From NCBI GenBank assembly GCA_015056765.1, contig SVFQ01000007.1, forward strand, positions 1 through 64,000: 64,000 nt of DNA, written 5' to 3'. This document shows, in pieces, positions 1-7,710 of this stretch; positions within the stretch are counted from its first letter, which is position 1, and the number at the start of each line of letters is the position of its first letter. Position numbers and translations under genes: made by a program. Source of the DNA: Lachnospiraceae bacterium. Lineage in GTDB: Bacteria; Bacillota; Clostridia; Lachnospirales; Lachnospiraceae. A model generated the notes under the pieces. It saw nothing but the letters and a program-made list of their open reading frames with translations. It ran no database searches and was not told where the DNA came from.

Positions 1-13
1 AAGGGAATATCAC

Positions 14-1027
14 ATGCAGGATGTCACGAAAGGGGTAACTCAACTTTCAAGTGTCCTTGACATGGGGTACAGTTCAATGCTTGATTCAGATTTGGCAGAA
101 ATATATGGATATGAAACCAAGAACTTTAACCGCCAGGTGAAGAATAATGCTAAAAAATTTGAGGGTGACGAGTTTATGTTTCGCCTTACAAAAACAGAAT
201 TTGATGAAATTTTGAGGTGCAAAAATTTCACCTCAAGTTGGGGCGGCTCGCGCTATACGCCTTATGCATTTACAGAGCAAGGGGTATATATGCTGATGAC
301 TGTTTTAAGAGGTGACCTTGCAATTAAGCAAAGTAGAGACCTAGTACGAACCTTCAAAAAAATGAAGGATTATATTTTAGGCAATCAGAATCTGATTGGA
401 CAGCGTGAGGTTATGCAGCTTTCAATACAGACCATGGAGAATACAACCGAGATTTCTAATCTTCGCATAAATCTTGGCTCCGTTGAAAAACAAATGTCAG
501 ATGTAATGGAACAGCTTGAGGATGTAGTTACTAAGTCAGAATTAGCGGATATGATGAATGGCTTTGTTAATAACGAGGACAATGGCTGGCTTATGTTTAA
601 TACCAAGTATTGCAGTGCAGATGTGGCATATTCATCTATTTATAGCCAAGCAAAGAAATCTGTTTATCTGGTTGACAACTATTTAGGTCTTAGGACATTG
701 GTGTTACTTAAAAATGCACCAAGTGGAACTGAAATTAAAATATTCAGTGATAATATTGGAAGCGGTAAACTTCATAATGTTGAGTATGCTGATTTTTGTA
801 AAGAATACCCTAATATAAATCTTACTATGCAGCATACCGGTGGAATATTTCATGACAGATTTATCGTTCTTGATTATGGAACCAAGGATGAACGCGTATT
901 TTTATGTGGAGCGTCGTCAAAAGATGCAGGTGGTCGTATTACAAGTATTGTAGAGGACTTTGGAATAGATAAGTACAAACCTATGATAAAGCAGTTGTTG
1001 CAAAATAGTGCATTACAACTGACCTAG
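14..1027 (+). CDS. ORF6N-domain protein with C-terminal phospholipase-D-like domain
   Basis: Residues about 15-120 match the ORF6N (KilA-N-like) DNA-binding domain of phage and mobile-element proteins, with the family-type stretch MLDSDLAEIYGYETKNFNR. Residues about 125-180 look like a coiled coil. The C-terminal third, about 200-337, resembles a phospholipase-D/HKD fold; HDRFIVLD near residue 280 is followed by a GASSKDAGGR stretch. The catalytic lysine of a classical HKD motif (HxK) is not present (HDR), so activity is uncertain. The ATG at 14 follows an AAGGG with 8-nt spacing; the gene could start upstream of the window. Function is inferred as phage-type DNA binding or effector. The adjacent recombinase stump supports a mobile-element origin. 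Confidence 0.75.
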   Translation: MQDVTKGVTQLSSVLDMGYSSMLDSDLAEIYGYETKNFNRQVKNNAKKFEGDEFMFRLTKTEFDEILRCKNFTSSWGGSRYTPYAFTEQGVYMLMTVLRGDLAIKQSRDLVRTFKKMKDYILGNQNLIGQREVMQLSIQTMENTTEISNLRINLGSVEKQMSDVMEQLEDVVTKSELADMMNGFVNNEDNGWLMFNTKYCSADVAYSSIYSQAKKSVYLVDNYLGLRTLVLLKNAPSGTEIKIFSDNIGSGKLHNVEYADFCKEYPNINLTMQHTGGIFHDRFIVLDYGTKDERVFLCGASSKDAGGRITSIVEDFGIDKYKPMIKQLLQNSALQLT

Positions 1028-1039
1028 TAGGGGTTGATA

Positions 1040-1117
1040 GTGAAGAAACAACAGAAATGTTATATCTATACCCGTGTATCTACCGCTATTCAGGTTGATG
1101 GTTATAGGGAACTATAG
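1040..1117 (+). pseudogene. Serine recombinase N-terminal remnant
   Basis: A GTG start is followed by 25 codons reading KKQQKCYIYTRVSTAIQVDG, then YREL and a stop. The YTRVSTxxQ motif is the start of the catalytic domain of large serine recombinases; the following coding sequence is gone. It sits 12 nt downstream of the ORF6N gene with AGGGG ahead of the start, as if once translated with it. I read this as the stump of a deleted integrase or resolvase gene, marking a decayed mobile-element edge. Confidence 0.65.
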
Positions 1118-1435
1118 ATTTTCTTGGGCTATGGGAAAGTTTGCATAATCAGGATTTTTAACCCCTTGAATTCGAGGGGGTTAGAGGTGAGGCTGGATTA
1201 CATGCATTTACAATGTTACCGTCCAAGTGGATTGAGGGAGTAAATGCAATTTAGGCAGATGGAGACTCTGTCCATGGTCAGTATGGATGGTATAAAACAA
1301 TTGCCGGGCGGCGATCCTGAGAAAAAATGATGTCGGAATTTTGATACGATGTATAACAAAAGTAGCAAAAAAGCAACCAATGGCTGATGTATCTCAGCAA
1401 TGAGAAATTGTATATTGGTCTTGGAGGTGATGAGT
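1118..1435. other. Non-coding stretch after recombinase stump
   Basis: No convincing gene is visible. The region holds one hairpin at 1160-1182 (AACCCC and GGGGGTT arms around TTGAATTCGA). It has no T-run on the 3' side of the plus strand but is preceded by TTTTTA, so it could end transcription from the minus strand. The rest looks like residue of the decayed element plus the promoter region of the next gene. Confidence 0.4.
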
Positions 1436-2107
1436 ATGATTTTTTCAGAGAAACTACAATTGATCCGCAAGAGTAAGGGGATGACACAGGAAGACCTTGC
1501 AGAAAAGCTTGCTGTATCAAGACAGGCGGTTGCAAAATGGGAATCAGGCCAGGTTTATCCTGACATTAGTAATCTTATCCAGATAAGCAATCTTTTCAAT
1601 GTTACTGTAGATTATCTGGTCCGAGATCAGGAGTGTATGGTTAGTTACGAGAATACTGAGGATAATGATCTCAGTAAGCTGATCGAGTTCAGGCTTGAAG
1701 CTAATGTAAATACTTATGCTGCCTATATGAATGAAACAGACTCTACAAGGATAGATTCTCACGACTTTTCATATAGCAGTGGACCATATACATATCATGA
1801 CACGTATGTTGGTGGTGAAAAGTTTGCCGGCGAAGAAGCTATCTGGGTTGATGGCAAGATTCAGTATGCAATGAATTATCTTGGAAGGGTGTTAAATCAG
1901 CAATTTAGTGGTGATTTCCTGAAGGAAGCACTTCGCAAGGCGGATCAAAAAATGCCATACCGAGGACCGGAATACTATCAGTCAGGTGAATATACATATA
2001 AATGCAGTGTGACCGGAGATTTTTCCTGGTTTCAGGGATATGAAGAAATCTATTGCAACAACGTAAAAGTATACGAATGCTATTTTCATGGCGGAATCAT
2101 GAAGTAA
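1436..2107 (+). CDS. XRE-family regulator with DUF5680 domain
   Basis: Residues 1-65 form a Cro/C1-type helix-turn-helix (LIRKSKGMTQEDLAEKLAVS, then RQAVAKWESGQ). From about 85 to the end the protein matches the DUF5680 domain found fused to such HTHs in Clostridia (aromatic-rich, ending in a YECYFHGG-type stretch). The ATG at 1436 is chosen because GGAGGT at 1423-1428 lies 7 nt upstream; the upstream in-frame ATGs at 1400 and 1430 are badly placed. It is probably a ligand-sensing transcriptional regulator; the ligand is unknown. It stands alone between a degraded mobile-element edge and rsgA. Confidence 0.8.
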   Translation: MIFSEKLQLIRKSKGMTQEDLAEKLAVSRQAVAKWESGQVYPDISNLIQISNLFNVTVDYLVRDQECMVSYENTEDNDLSKLIEFRLEANVNTYAAYMNETDSTRIDSHDFSYSSGPYTYHDTYVGGEKFAGEEAIWVDGKIQYAMNYLGRVLNQQFSGDFLKEALRKADQKMPYRGPEYYQSGEYTYKCSVTGDFSWFQGYEEIYCNNVKVYECYFHGGIMK

Positions 2108-2210
2108 GTATCATTTTTTAAGGGCCCACCTGGAATAGGAATTGACGAAGCAGAGGCTCTGTGATACGCTTGTTTTAGATAAATTTTTGGAAGAAAAGGA
2201 GGTAATCAGT

Positions 2211-2276
2211 ATGCGTGTAGAGAAAAGAGAGATTGTAATTGCATATAGTATGATGACCTCGGTTTCTGCCTTTTAG
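2211..2276 (+). CDS. Possible 21-residue small ORF
   Basis: An ATG preceded by AAAGGAGGTAATCAGT (a near-consensus ribosome site, good spacing) opens a 21-codon frame, MRVEKREIVIAYSMMTSVSA then F, ending in TAG. It lies upstream of the 2307-2335 terminator. It may be a small protein, or the 5' end of a gene whose remainder was deleted. Only the ribosome site argues for it. Confidence 0.3.
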   Translation: MRVEKREIVIAYSMMTSVSAF

Positions 2277-2306
2277 TCCAAATATGGATATATGATTTTG
2301 GTTTAG

Positions 2307-2335
2307 ACCGTGGCTTGTTTGCCACGGTTTTCTTT
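2307..2335 (+). terminator. Rho-independent terminator
   Basis: CCGTGGC and GCCACGG arms (2308-2314, 2321-2327) with a 6-nt loop are followed by TTTTCTTTT. It closes the XRE/small-ORF transcript before rsgA. Confidence 0.85.
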
Positions 2336-2421
2336 TGCCTTTTCGGGCAGTTTTCCATTATAGAAGGTCTCCATACTACCAGATGATGAATGAAACGATG
2401 AATCTAAAAGGAGACAGAAAA

Positions 2422-3399
2422 TTGAACAAGATTATTATCAGAGAAGAAAAACTGGGAAGGATTTCGGAGGTAAGTAAAAATAGCTATAAGATTAAGTTCT
2501 GGGAGCAGGAACTGCCGGCGAAGCTGAAAGGAAGCTTTTATGAAGAGGAAGCGGATAAGCTTCCTGTTGTAGGTGACTACGTGACATTTCGGTATAACAG
2601 ACAAGGGGAATCAGTTATTCTTTCCGTATGTGAGAGGAAAAGCTTCCTGCAAAGACCGGATCAGGCAAAGACCGGCGTCATGCAGTACATGGCCGCAAAT
2701 GTGGATTATCTGTTTATCGTTACATCCCTAAATGAAGATTACAACTATAATCGTATTGCCAGATACGTGAGTGTAGGTCTTCAAGGTGGTGCAAGACCTG
2801 TGGTTATTCTTACCAAATCCGATTTATGCAGTAATCCGGGAAGGTATATGAGTGAGGTGGAACAGATTTCCGATAAGGTGCGTGTTCATGCTATTTCAGC
2901 CATCTATGATATCGGCCTGGAGGAACTGAAGGAATACATGATTCCGGGTACTACCATTTGCCTTATGGGCTCTTCCGGTGTGGGAAAGTCAACCCTGATG
3001 AACGCTATGACCGGGGAAGAGATCATGAAAACTTCCGGCATAAGAGATGATGATAAAGGAAGACATACCACTACGTATCGAAAGCTGATTGAACTCCCAA
3101 GTGGCGTTACAATCATAGACACACCTGGCATGCGTGAAATCGGCATGGCGAATGTGCAGGAGGGGATCGATGAAACCTTTTCGGACATCCTGGAACTGGA
3201 ATGCAGATGCAAATTCAGCAACTGCAGACATGAAACAGAACCGGGATGCGCCGTAAAAGCAGCCATAGAAAATGGCCAGTTGTCTTTAGAGCGGTATGAA
3301 TTATACAAAAATCTGGGCAAAGAAAACCGTAACAACTATGCCAAGAAAAAGGAAATATCCAAATGGGCAAAAGCTTATAAGAAAAACAAAGGATTCTGA
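2422..3399 (+). CDS. rsgA: Ribosome small-subunit-dependent GTPase A
   Basis: RsgA (YjeQ) is a circularly permuted GTPase that acts late in 30S subunit maturation. The frame shows an N-terminal OB-fold region, then G4 (LTKSD), G1 (GSSGVGKST, about residue 183) and G3 (DTPGM) in the permuted order, and a C-terminal zinc-knuckle (CKFSNCRHETEPGC). A TTG start at 2422 is preferred: AAAGGAG at 2407-2413 is 8 nt away, and the resulting 325-residue protein is normal in length. The upstream ATG codons at 2335 and 2386 would overlap the terminator or lack a ribosome site. It is monocistronic, followed by a long palindrome. Confidence 0.93.
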   Translation: MNKIIIREEKLGRISEVSKNSYKIKFWEQELPAKLKGSFYEEEADKLPVVGDYVTFRYNRQGESVILSVCERKSFLQRPDQAKTGVMQYMAANVDYLFIVTSLNEDYNYNRIARYVSVGLQGGARPVVILTKSDLCSNPGRYMSEVEQISDKVRVHAISAIYDIGLEELKEYMIPGTTICLMGSSGVGKSTLMNAMTGEEIMKTSGIRDDDKGRHTTTYRKLIELPSGVTIIDTPGMREIGMANVQEGIDETFSDILELECRCKFSNCRHETEPGCAVKAAIENGQLSLERYELYKNLGKENRNNYAKKKEISKWAKAYKKNKGF

Positions 3400-3455
3400 C
3401 CTTTTGGGGACGGGGTTACAGGTTCACTGAACCTGTAACCCCGTCCCCAAGGTCT
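3398..3455. repeat. Long near-perfect palindrome (REP-like)
   Basis: The stretch from GACC at 3398 to GGTC at 3455 is an inverted repeat of 27 paired bases with a two-base bulge (TT at 3402-3405 versus the right arm) and almost no loop. The core arms read GGGGACGGGGTTACAGGTTC and its complement. There is no T-run, so it is not a normal intrinsic terminator. GGGGACGG-type palindromes recur in clostridial genomes as REP-like elements linked to IS200/RAYT-type transposases; that link is from general knowledge and is not shown here. Confidence 0.7.
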
Positions 3456-3523
3456 TAGATTTGATTTAATCCCGGAAGAATGCTATCGTCATAAGTGAAG
3501 TGTGAAAGATAAGGGAGAATGAC

Positions 3524-4996
3524 ATGAGTGCAGTTTCATTATTACTTGATAATTATATTATGATAGCGGTTCTGCCGGGACTTTGGGTGCTACTTGGGTC
3601 AAATGTTCATTTGAAGAGAAAGACCATAAGAATCACCAGAATCGTGATGGTCCTTATTTTTGCAGAAGCAGTACTTTGGAGCATAGAGCGTTGGTACAGA
3701 GAAGTGGATTATTTATCCTACGTAAGAATCCTCTTCACCCCTACGATTTATTTGCTTCATCCGCTGATTATGCTGGGCATTATTGAGATGGCAGAATGCG
3801 TCGGGAAAAATAGAGTGATTCTTTATATTCCGATTATTGCCAGTGCACCGCTTTTGTATACCTCACAGTGGACCCATTTGATTTATTGGTTCACGGAGGA
3901 CAACCTGTTTATCGGAGCAGATGGTCCGATACGGTACTATCCATATATCCTCTTTTTATGCTATGTAATCTACTTCGTGATTGCGTTCACGGTACGATAC
4001 GCCATCAATGGAAGTGTGGAGAGGAAAGGAATCGTAATCAGTGTAGTGGTGGCTGAGATTGGAGTCATCTTACACATTGTTTTTAAAGAAGATGTTGACT
4101 ATAGTACATTATTTACCGCACTACTGCTCATGTACTACCTGTCTTTGTATGTGATGACTGCAAAAGAGGATCCGCTTACCGGGCTGATGAATCGTCAGTG
4201 TTACTACGCAGATTCTGAGAAACTAAAAAATCAGATTACCGCCGTGGTGTCCGTTGATATGAATGATTTGAAAAAATACAACGATACCCAGGGACACGAT
4301 GCCGGGGATTTGGCATTGAAAACCGTAGCGGGCTGTTTGATTAAGAAGCATCCAAAAAGCAAAAGAGTTTACCGAATCGGCGGAGATGAATTTGCGATTT
4401 TCTACTTAGATAGAAAAGAGGAAGAGGTTCAAAAAGACATCGAAAGCATGAGAGAATACTTGGCTGAAACTCCTTATGTATGCGCCTTCGGATACGAAAT
4501 GGTGGACAAAAACAGCCGTGATATTCACGATACCATGCGTCTTGCCGATCGGGAAATGTACGAGAATAAGGCAAAACTCAAAGATACCGCGGAAAGAAGG
4601 ATTGCGGCCCACAAGGAGGCCACCATTCGTGTTATGCACGAGGCTCTTGGTTCAGGTATGTGGGGTATGGAATTCGACGAATCCGGAAAAATGATATCCG
4701 TGGAGTGGAGCCCAGAATTCAGAAGGATGATTGGCTACACCGACGAAAATGATTTCCCAAACACTTTGGAATCTTGGTCGGATTTGTTACATCCGGATGA
4801 TAAAGAGAAAGTCTTAAAAGCGTTTAATGATGCTATAGCAGATTATTCAGGCCAAAAGCATTACGATGTGAAGTATCGTTTGAATACAAAGAACGGAGGG
4901 TGGAGAAAGTTCCATGCTATGGGAAGACTTCTTCGTAGAGAGGACGGAACTCCATTATCTTATGTAGGTATGTTTGTTGAGATAAAAGAACAATGA
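3524..4996 (+). CDS. Membrane diguanylate cyclase, 7TM-GGDEF-PAS
   Basis: About seven hydrophobic segments (residues 5-225) lead into a GGDEF domain (DPLTGLMNRQ at about 218; RIGGDEFAIF, GGDEF at 286-290), so synthesis of cyclic di-GMP from two GTP is expected at the membrane. The product-inhibition I-site (RxxD ahead of GGDEF) is replaced by PKSK, so feedback inhibition is probably lost. A PAS_3-type domain occupies about 375-490 after the catalytic domain, an unusual order. The ATG at 3524 follows AGGGAGA. The stop overlaps the LytTR gene by 4 nt (ATGA), implying translational coupling. Confidence 0.88.
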   Translation: MSAVSLLLDNYIMIAVLPGLWVLLGSNVHLKRKTIRITRIVMVLIFAEAVLWSIERWYREVDYLSYVRILFTPTIYLLHPLIMLGIIEMAECVGKNRVILYIPIIASAPLLYTSQWTHLIYWFTEDNLFIGADGPIRYYPYILFLCYVIYFVIAFTVRYAINGSVERKGIVISVVVAEIGVILHIVFKEDVDYSTLFTALLLMYYLSLYVMTAKEDPLTGLMNRQCYYADSEKLKNQITAVVSVDMNDLKKYNDTQGHDAGDLALKTVAGCLIKKHPKSKRVYRIGGDEFAIFYLDRKEEEVQKDIESMREYLAETPYVCAFGYEMVDKNSRDIHDTMRLADREMYENKAKLKDTAERRIAAHKEATIRVMHEALGSGMWGMEFDESGKMISVEWSPEFRRMIGYTDENDFPNTLESWSDLLHPDDKEKVLKAFNDAIADYSGQKHYDVKYRLNTKNGGWRKFHAMGRLLRREDGTPLSYVGMFVEIKEQ

Positions 4997-5442
4997 AAGT
5001 AACCATTAGACAAGAAAAGGGTGCTACTCCGGAAGTTTCCGTGTTGTATGATGACTTGACACCGGAGGTGGAAAGAGTCATAGACTATCTAAAAGGCAGT
5101 ACGCTGACCCTGACGGGGAAAGCAGGAGAAGAGACGGTAGTGGTGAAAGCCTCTGCCATACTCTATATCGAGTCAGTAGATGACAAAACCTTTGCGTATA
5201 CCAGGGATAAAGTAGTGAAGCTAAGCTATTCCCTGGCGGCTCTTGGCGAGATGCTGGCGGATATCCGATTCATCAGATGCAGTAAGTCTATGATTCTCAA
5301 TATCGATAAGATAGAGTCTCTAAAAAGTCTGCCGTCGAATCGCATTGATGCCACTATGAAAGGTGGCGAGCATATTCTGATTTCCAGGACTTATGCTGCG
5401 GATTTGCGAAGAAGACTAAGAGGAGGTGGAAGCTATGCATAA
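4993..5442 (+). CDS. LytTR-type DNA-binding regulator
   Basis: A 149-residue protein whose C-terminal two-thirds (about 50-145) is a LytTR domain: VVKASAILYIESVDDKTFAY, then FIRCSKSMILNIDKIESL, ending in ILISRTYAADLRRRL. There is no receiver domain, so it belongs to the stand-alone LytTR class that is usually paired with a DUF3021 membrane protein, as here. It overlaps the cyclase gene by 4 nt and the next gene by 8 nt. By analogy it would regulate a nearby exporter, most simply the ABC-2 system at 6002-7635. Confidence 0.88.
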   Translation: MKVTIRQEKGATPEVSVLYDDLTPEVERVIDYLKGSTLTLTGKAGEETVVVKASAILYIESVDDKTFAYTRDKVVKLSYSLAALGEMLADIRFIRCSKSMILNIDKIESLKSLPSNRIDATMKGGEHILISRTYAADLRRRLRGGGSYA

Positions 5443-5902
5443 AAAAACACCCCTTTGGGAGCGTTATCTGACCAAAGAAATTGGAATAGAGTTTAAATCT
5501 TGTCTTTATTTCTTTGCGATTCTTTTCTATTATTGTGTGTATCGCGTGGTGATGCACACCTATACAGCGGATATCCTGCATATGACGGAGATGATCCTTC
5601 TGTGTTATGTCATTGGATACGCCCAGGTATATCTTTTTGGAAACTTTGATGAAGCATGGAAATTCCGCACGAGAGAGATTGCAGGCTTGGTGATTTGCAG
5701 CGGTATCTATACAGGGGCGGCTTATTTCTTTGGGTGGCTGGATCAAAACATGGCTTGGATCATTGGCTTTCTAGCCTATATACTACTTCTTTATGTCTGC
5801 GTCATTTTTATATATGATACGAAGCGCAAGATTGATGATAAGGAATTAAATAAAGAATTGGAACTCTTTCAATCCAGACCAGGTATGGATGAAGAAGAAT
5901 AG
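5435..5902 (+). CDS. DUF3021-family membrane protein
   Basis: A protein of about 155 residues with four hydrophobic segments and a charged cytoplasmic tail (KRKIDDKELNKELELF). Position and architecture match DUF3021 proteins, which are encoded next to LytTR regulators and are thought to control them. The ATG at 5435 is chosen over GTG 5426 because AGGAGG at 5421-5426 would otherwise be inside the start. It is the last gene of the cyclase-LytTR-DUF3021 operon and is followed directly by a terminator. Confidence 0.75.
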   Translation: MHKKTPLWERYLTKEIGIEFKSCLYFFAILFYYCVYRVVMHTYTADILHMTEMILLCYVIGYAQVYLFGNFDEAWKFRTREIAGLVICSGIYTGAAYFFGWLDQNMAWIIGFLAYILLLYVCVIFIYDTKRKIDDKELNKELELFQSRPGMDEEE

Positions 5903-5931
5903 TGCAACTTACAGTAGAATAAGTGTATCTT

Positions 5932-5960
5932 ACGGGAGCAGAGATTGCTCCCGTTTTTTT
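5932..5960 (+). terminator. Rho-independent terminator
   Basis: ACGGGAGCA and TGCTCCCGT arms with a GAGAT loop, followed by T7. It separates the LytTR operon from the ABC exporter operon. Confidence 0.92.
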
Positions 5961-6001
5961 GTGCCTTTAAACTGAAGGTATAAAGAAAAGGAGAGAACAC
6001 T

Positions 6002-6832
6002 ATGAGGGAAAAAGTAATCGAAATCCATGATTTGACAAAGCGTTACGGTAAGCACAGAGGGGTAGAGAAGGTGTCTTTTGAGGTGGAAAAAGGTGACATC
6101 TTCGGATTTCTTGGTCCAAACGGAGCAGGAAAGTCCACCACCATCCGTTCCATGCTTGGGTTTCTTAAGTATGATGGGGATATTCGGATTCTAGGAATGG
6201 ATGCGAGAAAAGACCACGAGGAAATTCTTAGAAATATCGGGTATATGCCGTCCGAAGCCTTGTTTTATCCGTCTATGAAAGTAAAGGACGTGATTCGTTT
6301 TGCACAAGAGATGAGAGGCTTGGATTGTAGAGAAGAAGCAGAGAAACTTTGCGATAGACTGCAAGTAGATACCGGCAGGAGAATCAATGAACTGTCTCTT
6401 GGCAATCGCAAGAAGGTCAGTATCGTCTGCGCCATGCAGCATAAGCCGAAGCTTTTCATCTTCGATGAGCCTACAAGTGGCCTTGATCCCCTGATGCAGA
6501 ATACTTTCTTTGAACTGATAGAGGACTATGTGGCAGCAGGCAGTACCTGCATGCTTTCCACCCATGTGCTTTCGGAGGTGAAACGGTACTGTAAGCACGT
6601 TGCCATCATGAAGGAAGGACACTTGGTGAGCGCTGGCAGCGTGTCGGAACTGACCCACACCAGTTCTAAACGAGTTGTGGCAACCATCGATGGCGAAAGG
6701 AAGGAGTATCTGTACACCAAAGATATGAATTCTCTGATACGGGAACTTAGCGAAAAGAATGTAACAGAGTTGAGTATCACAGATCCATCTATAGAAGATA
6801 TCTTCATGGGCTATTACGGGGAAGAAAGATAG
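6002..6832 (+). CDS. ABC-2 type exporter ATP-binding protein
   Basis: A full nucleotide-binding domain: Walker A GPNGAGKST (about residue 39), a degenerate signature LSLGNRKK (about 130), Walker B LFIFDEP (about 153) and the H-loop in LSTHVLSEV. The C-terminal tail (about 215-276) is the short extension typical of BcrA/NatA-like ATPases that power export of drugs, peptides or lipids. ATG 6002 follows AAAGGAGAG. It pairs with the permease 12 nt downstream. The substrate cannot be told from sequence; the LytTR/DUF3021 neighbours suggest a regulated defence or bacteriocin-type exporter. Confidence 0.9.
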   Translation: MREKVIEIHDLTKRYGKHRGVEKVSFEVEKGDIFGFLGPNGAGKSTTIRSMLGFLKYDGDIRILGMDARKDHEEILRNIGYMPSEALFYPSMKVKDVIRFAQEMRGLDCREEAEKLCDRLQVDTGRRINELSLGNRKKVSIVCAMQHKPKLFIFDEPTSGLDPLMQNTFFELIEDYVAAGSTCMLSTHVLSEVKRYCKHVAIMKEGHLVSAGSVSELTHTSSKRVVATIDGERKEYLYTKDMNSLIRELSEKNVTELSITDPSIEDIFMGYYGEER

Positions 6833-6843
6833 GAGGAGAGGGA

Positions 6844-7635
6844 ATGCTTACATTAATCAAACATGAATTAAAACAAACATATAAAAGTCTTTTGATTTGG
6901 AGCCTGACAGTAGGTGGCATAGGTCTTCTTTGCATTTGTCTATATGCCAGTATGACAGAAGATATGGCTGCGCTTTCCGACAGTTTTTCTAATATGGGGG
7001 CTTTCTCGGATGCCTTTGGCATGAGTACCCTGGGGATTGGCACCATTGCCGGATACTTTGCCACAGAGGTAGGAACTGTACATGGGCTGGGTAGCGCTAT
7101 GTTTGCCGCTATTTTGGCCACTACCATCTTATCCAAGGAAGAGGATGGGCATACAGGAGAATTTCTCTTTGCGCTGCCGGTATCCAGAGGAAAGGTGATT
7201 GCGGGCAAACTCTTGTCTATGATATTAGCTTTACTACTGTTTACCGCAGTTACCTTGATATGCTACTTGATCGGATTTGAGATTCTGGGAGAGGCGCCGG
7301 ATCTGGAACTCTTTTACAGGTTTATGGGAGCCCAACTTCTGATGAATCTGGAAATTATGTTGATTATTACCGCATTTTCCGCGTTTCAAAAAAGAAATCT
7401 TCTAGGGGCAGGTCTTGGTATTGCACTTCTTTTCTATGTGTTTGATTTAACCGGCAGAGTGATTCCGGATTTAAAGGATATGTTGGTAATCGGCCCCTTT
7501 AGTTTTGCCAATGCTTCCGAGATTTTCGTAGAAGCAGAGATTCCTACGGCAGCTTATCTGTGGGGCCTTGGTATTATGGCGATTGCCACAGCGCTGACCT
7601 TTTATCGATACACCTCCAAAGACCTGGCATCCTAG
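6844..7635 (+). CDS. ABC-2 type permease
   Basis: A 263-residue protein with six predicted membrane segments. The stretch ILATTILSKEEDGHTGEFLF followed by ALPVSRGKVIAGK is the signature cytoplasmic region of ABC-2 permeases. It starts 12 nt after the ATPase stop with GGAGGAGAGG upstream, so the two genes form one transporter. No terminator is obvious after it; an ill-formed CCTCCC/GGGG stem lies near 7640-7667. Confidence 0.87.
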   Translation: MLTLIKHELKQTYKSLLIWSLTVGGIGLLCICLYASMTEDMAALSDSFSNMGAFSDAFGMSTLGIGTIAGYFATEVGTVHGLGSAMFAAILATTILSKEEDGHTGEFLFALPVSRGKVIAGKLLSMILALLLFTAVTLICYLIGFEILGEAPDLELFYRFMGAQLLMNLEIMLIITAFSAFQKRNLLGAGLGIALLFYVFDLTGRVIPDLKDMLVIGPFSFANASEIFVEAEIPTAAYLWGLGIMAIATALTFYRYTSKDLAS

Positions 7636-7710
7636 TGCTGCCTCCCTTGAATAGTAGGGGCAGATATGGTAAGTTTAACGCAGTAATACGTGAACTTAAG
7701 AGGATGTTTT

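Noticed and set aside
7636-7710. Fur box ahead of feoB
   Set aside because: No palindrome comparable to those at 38427-38472 is visible.
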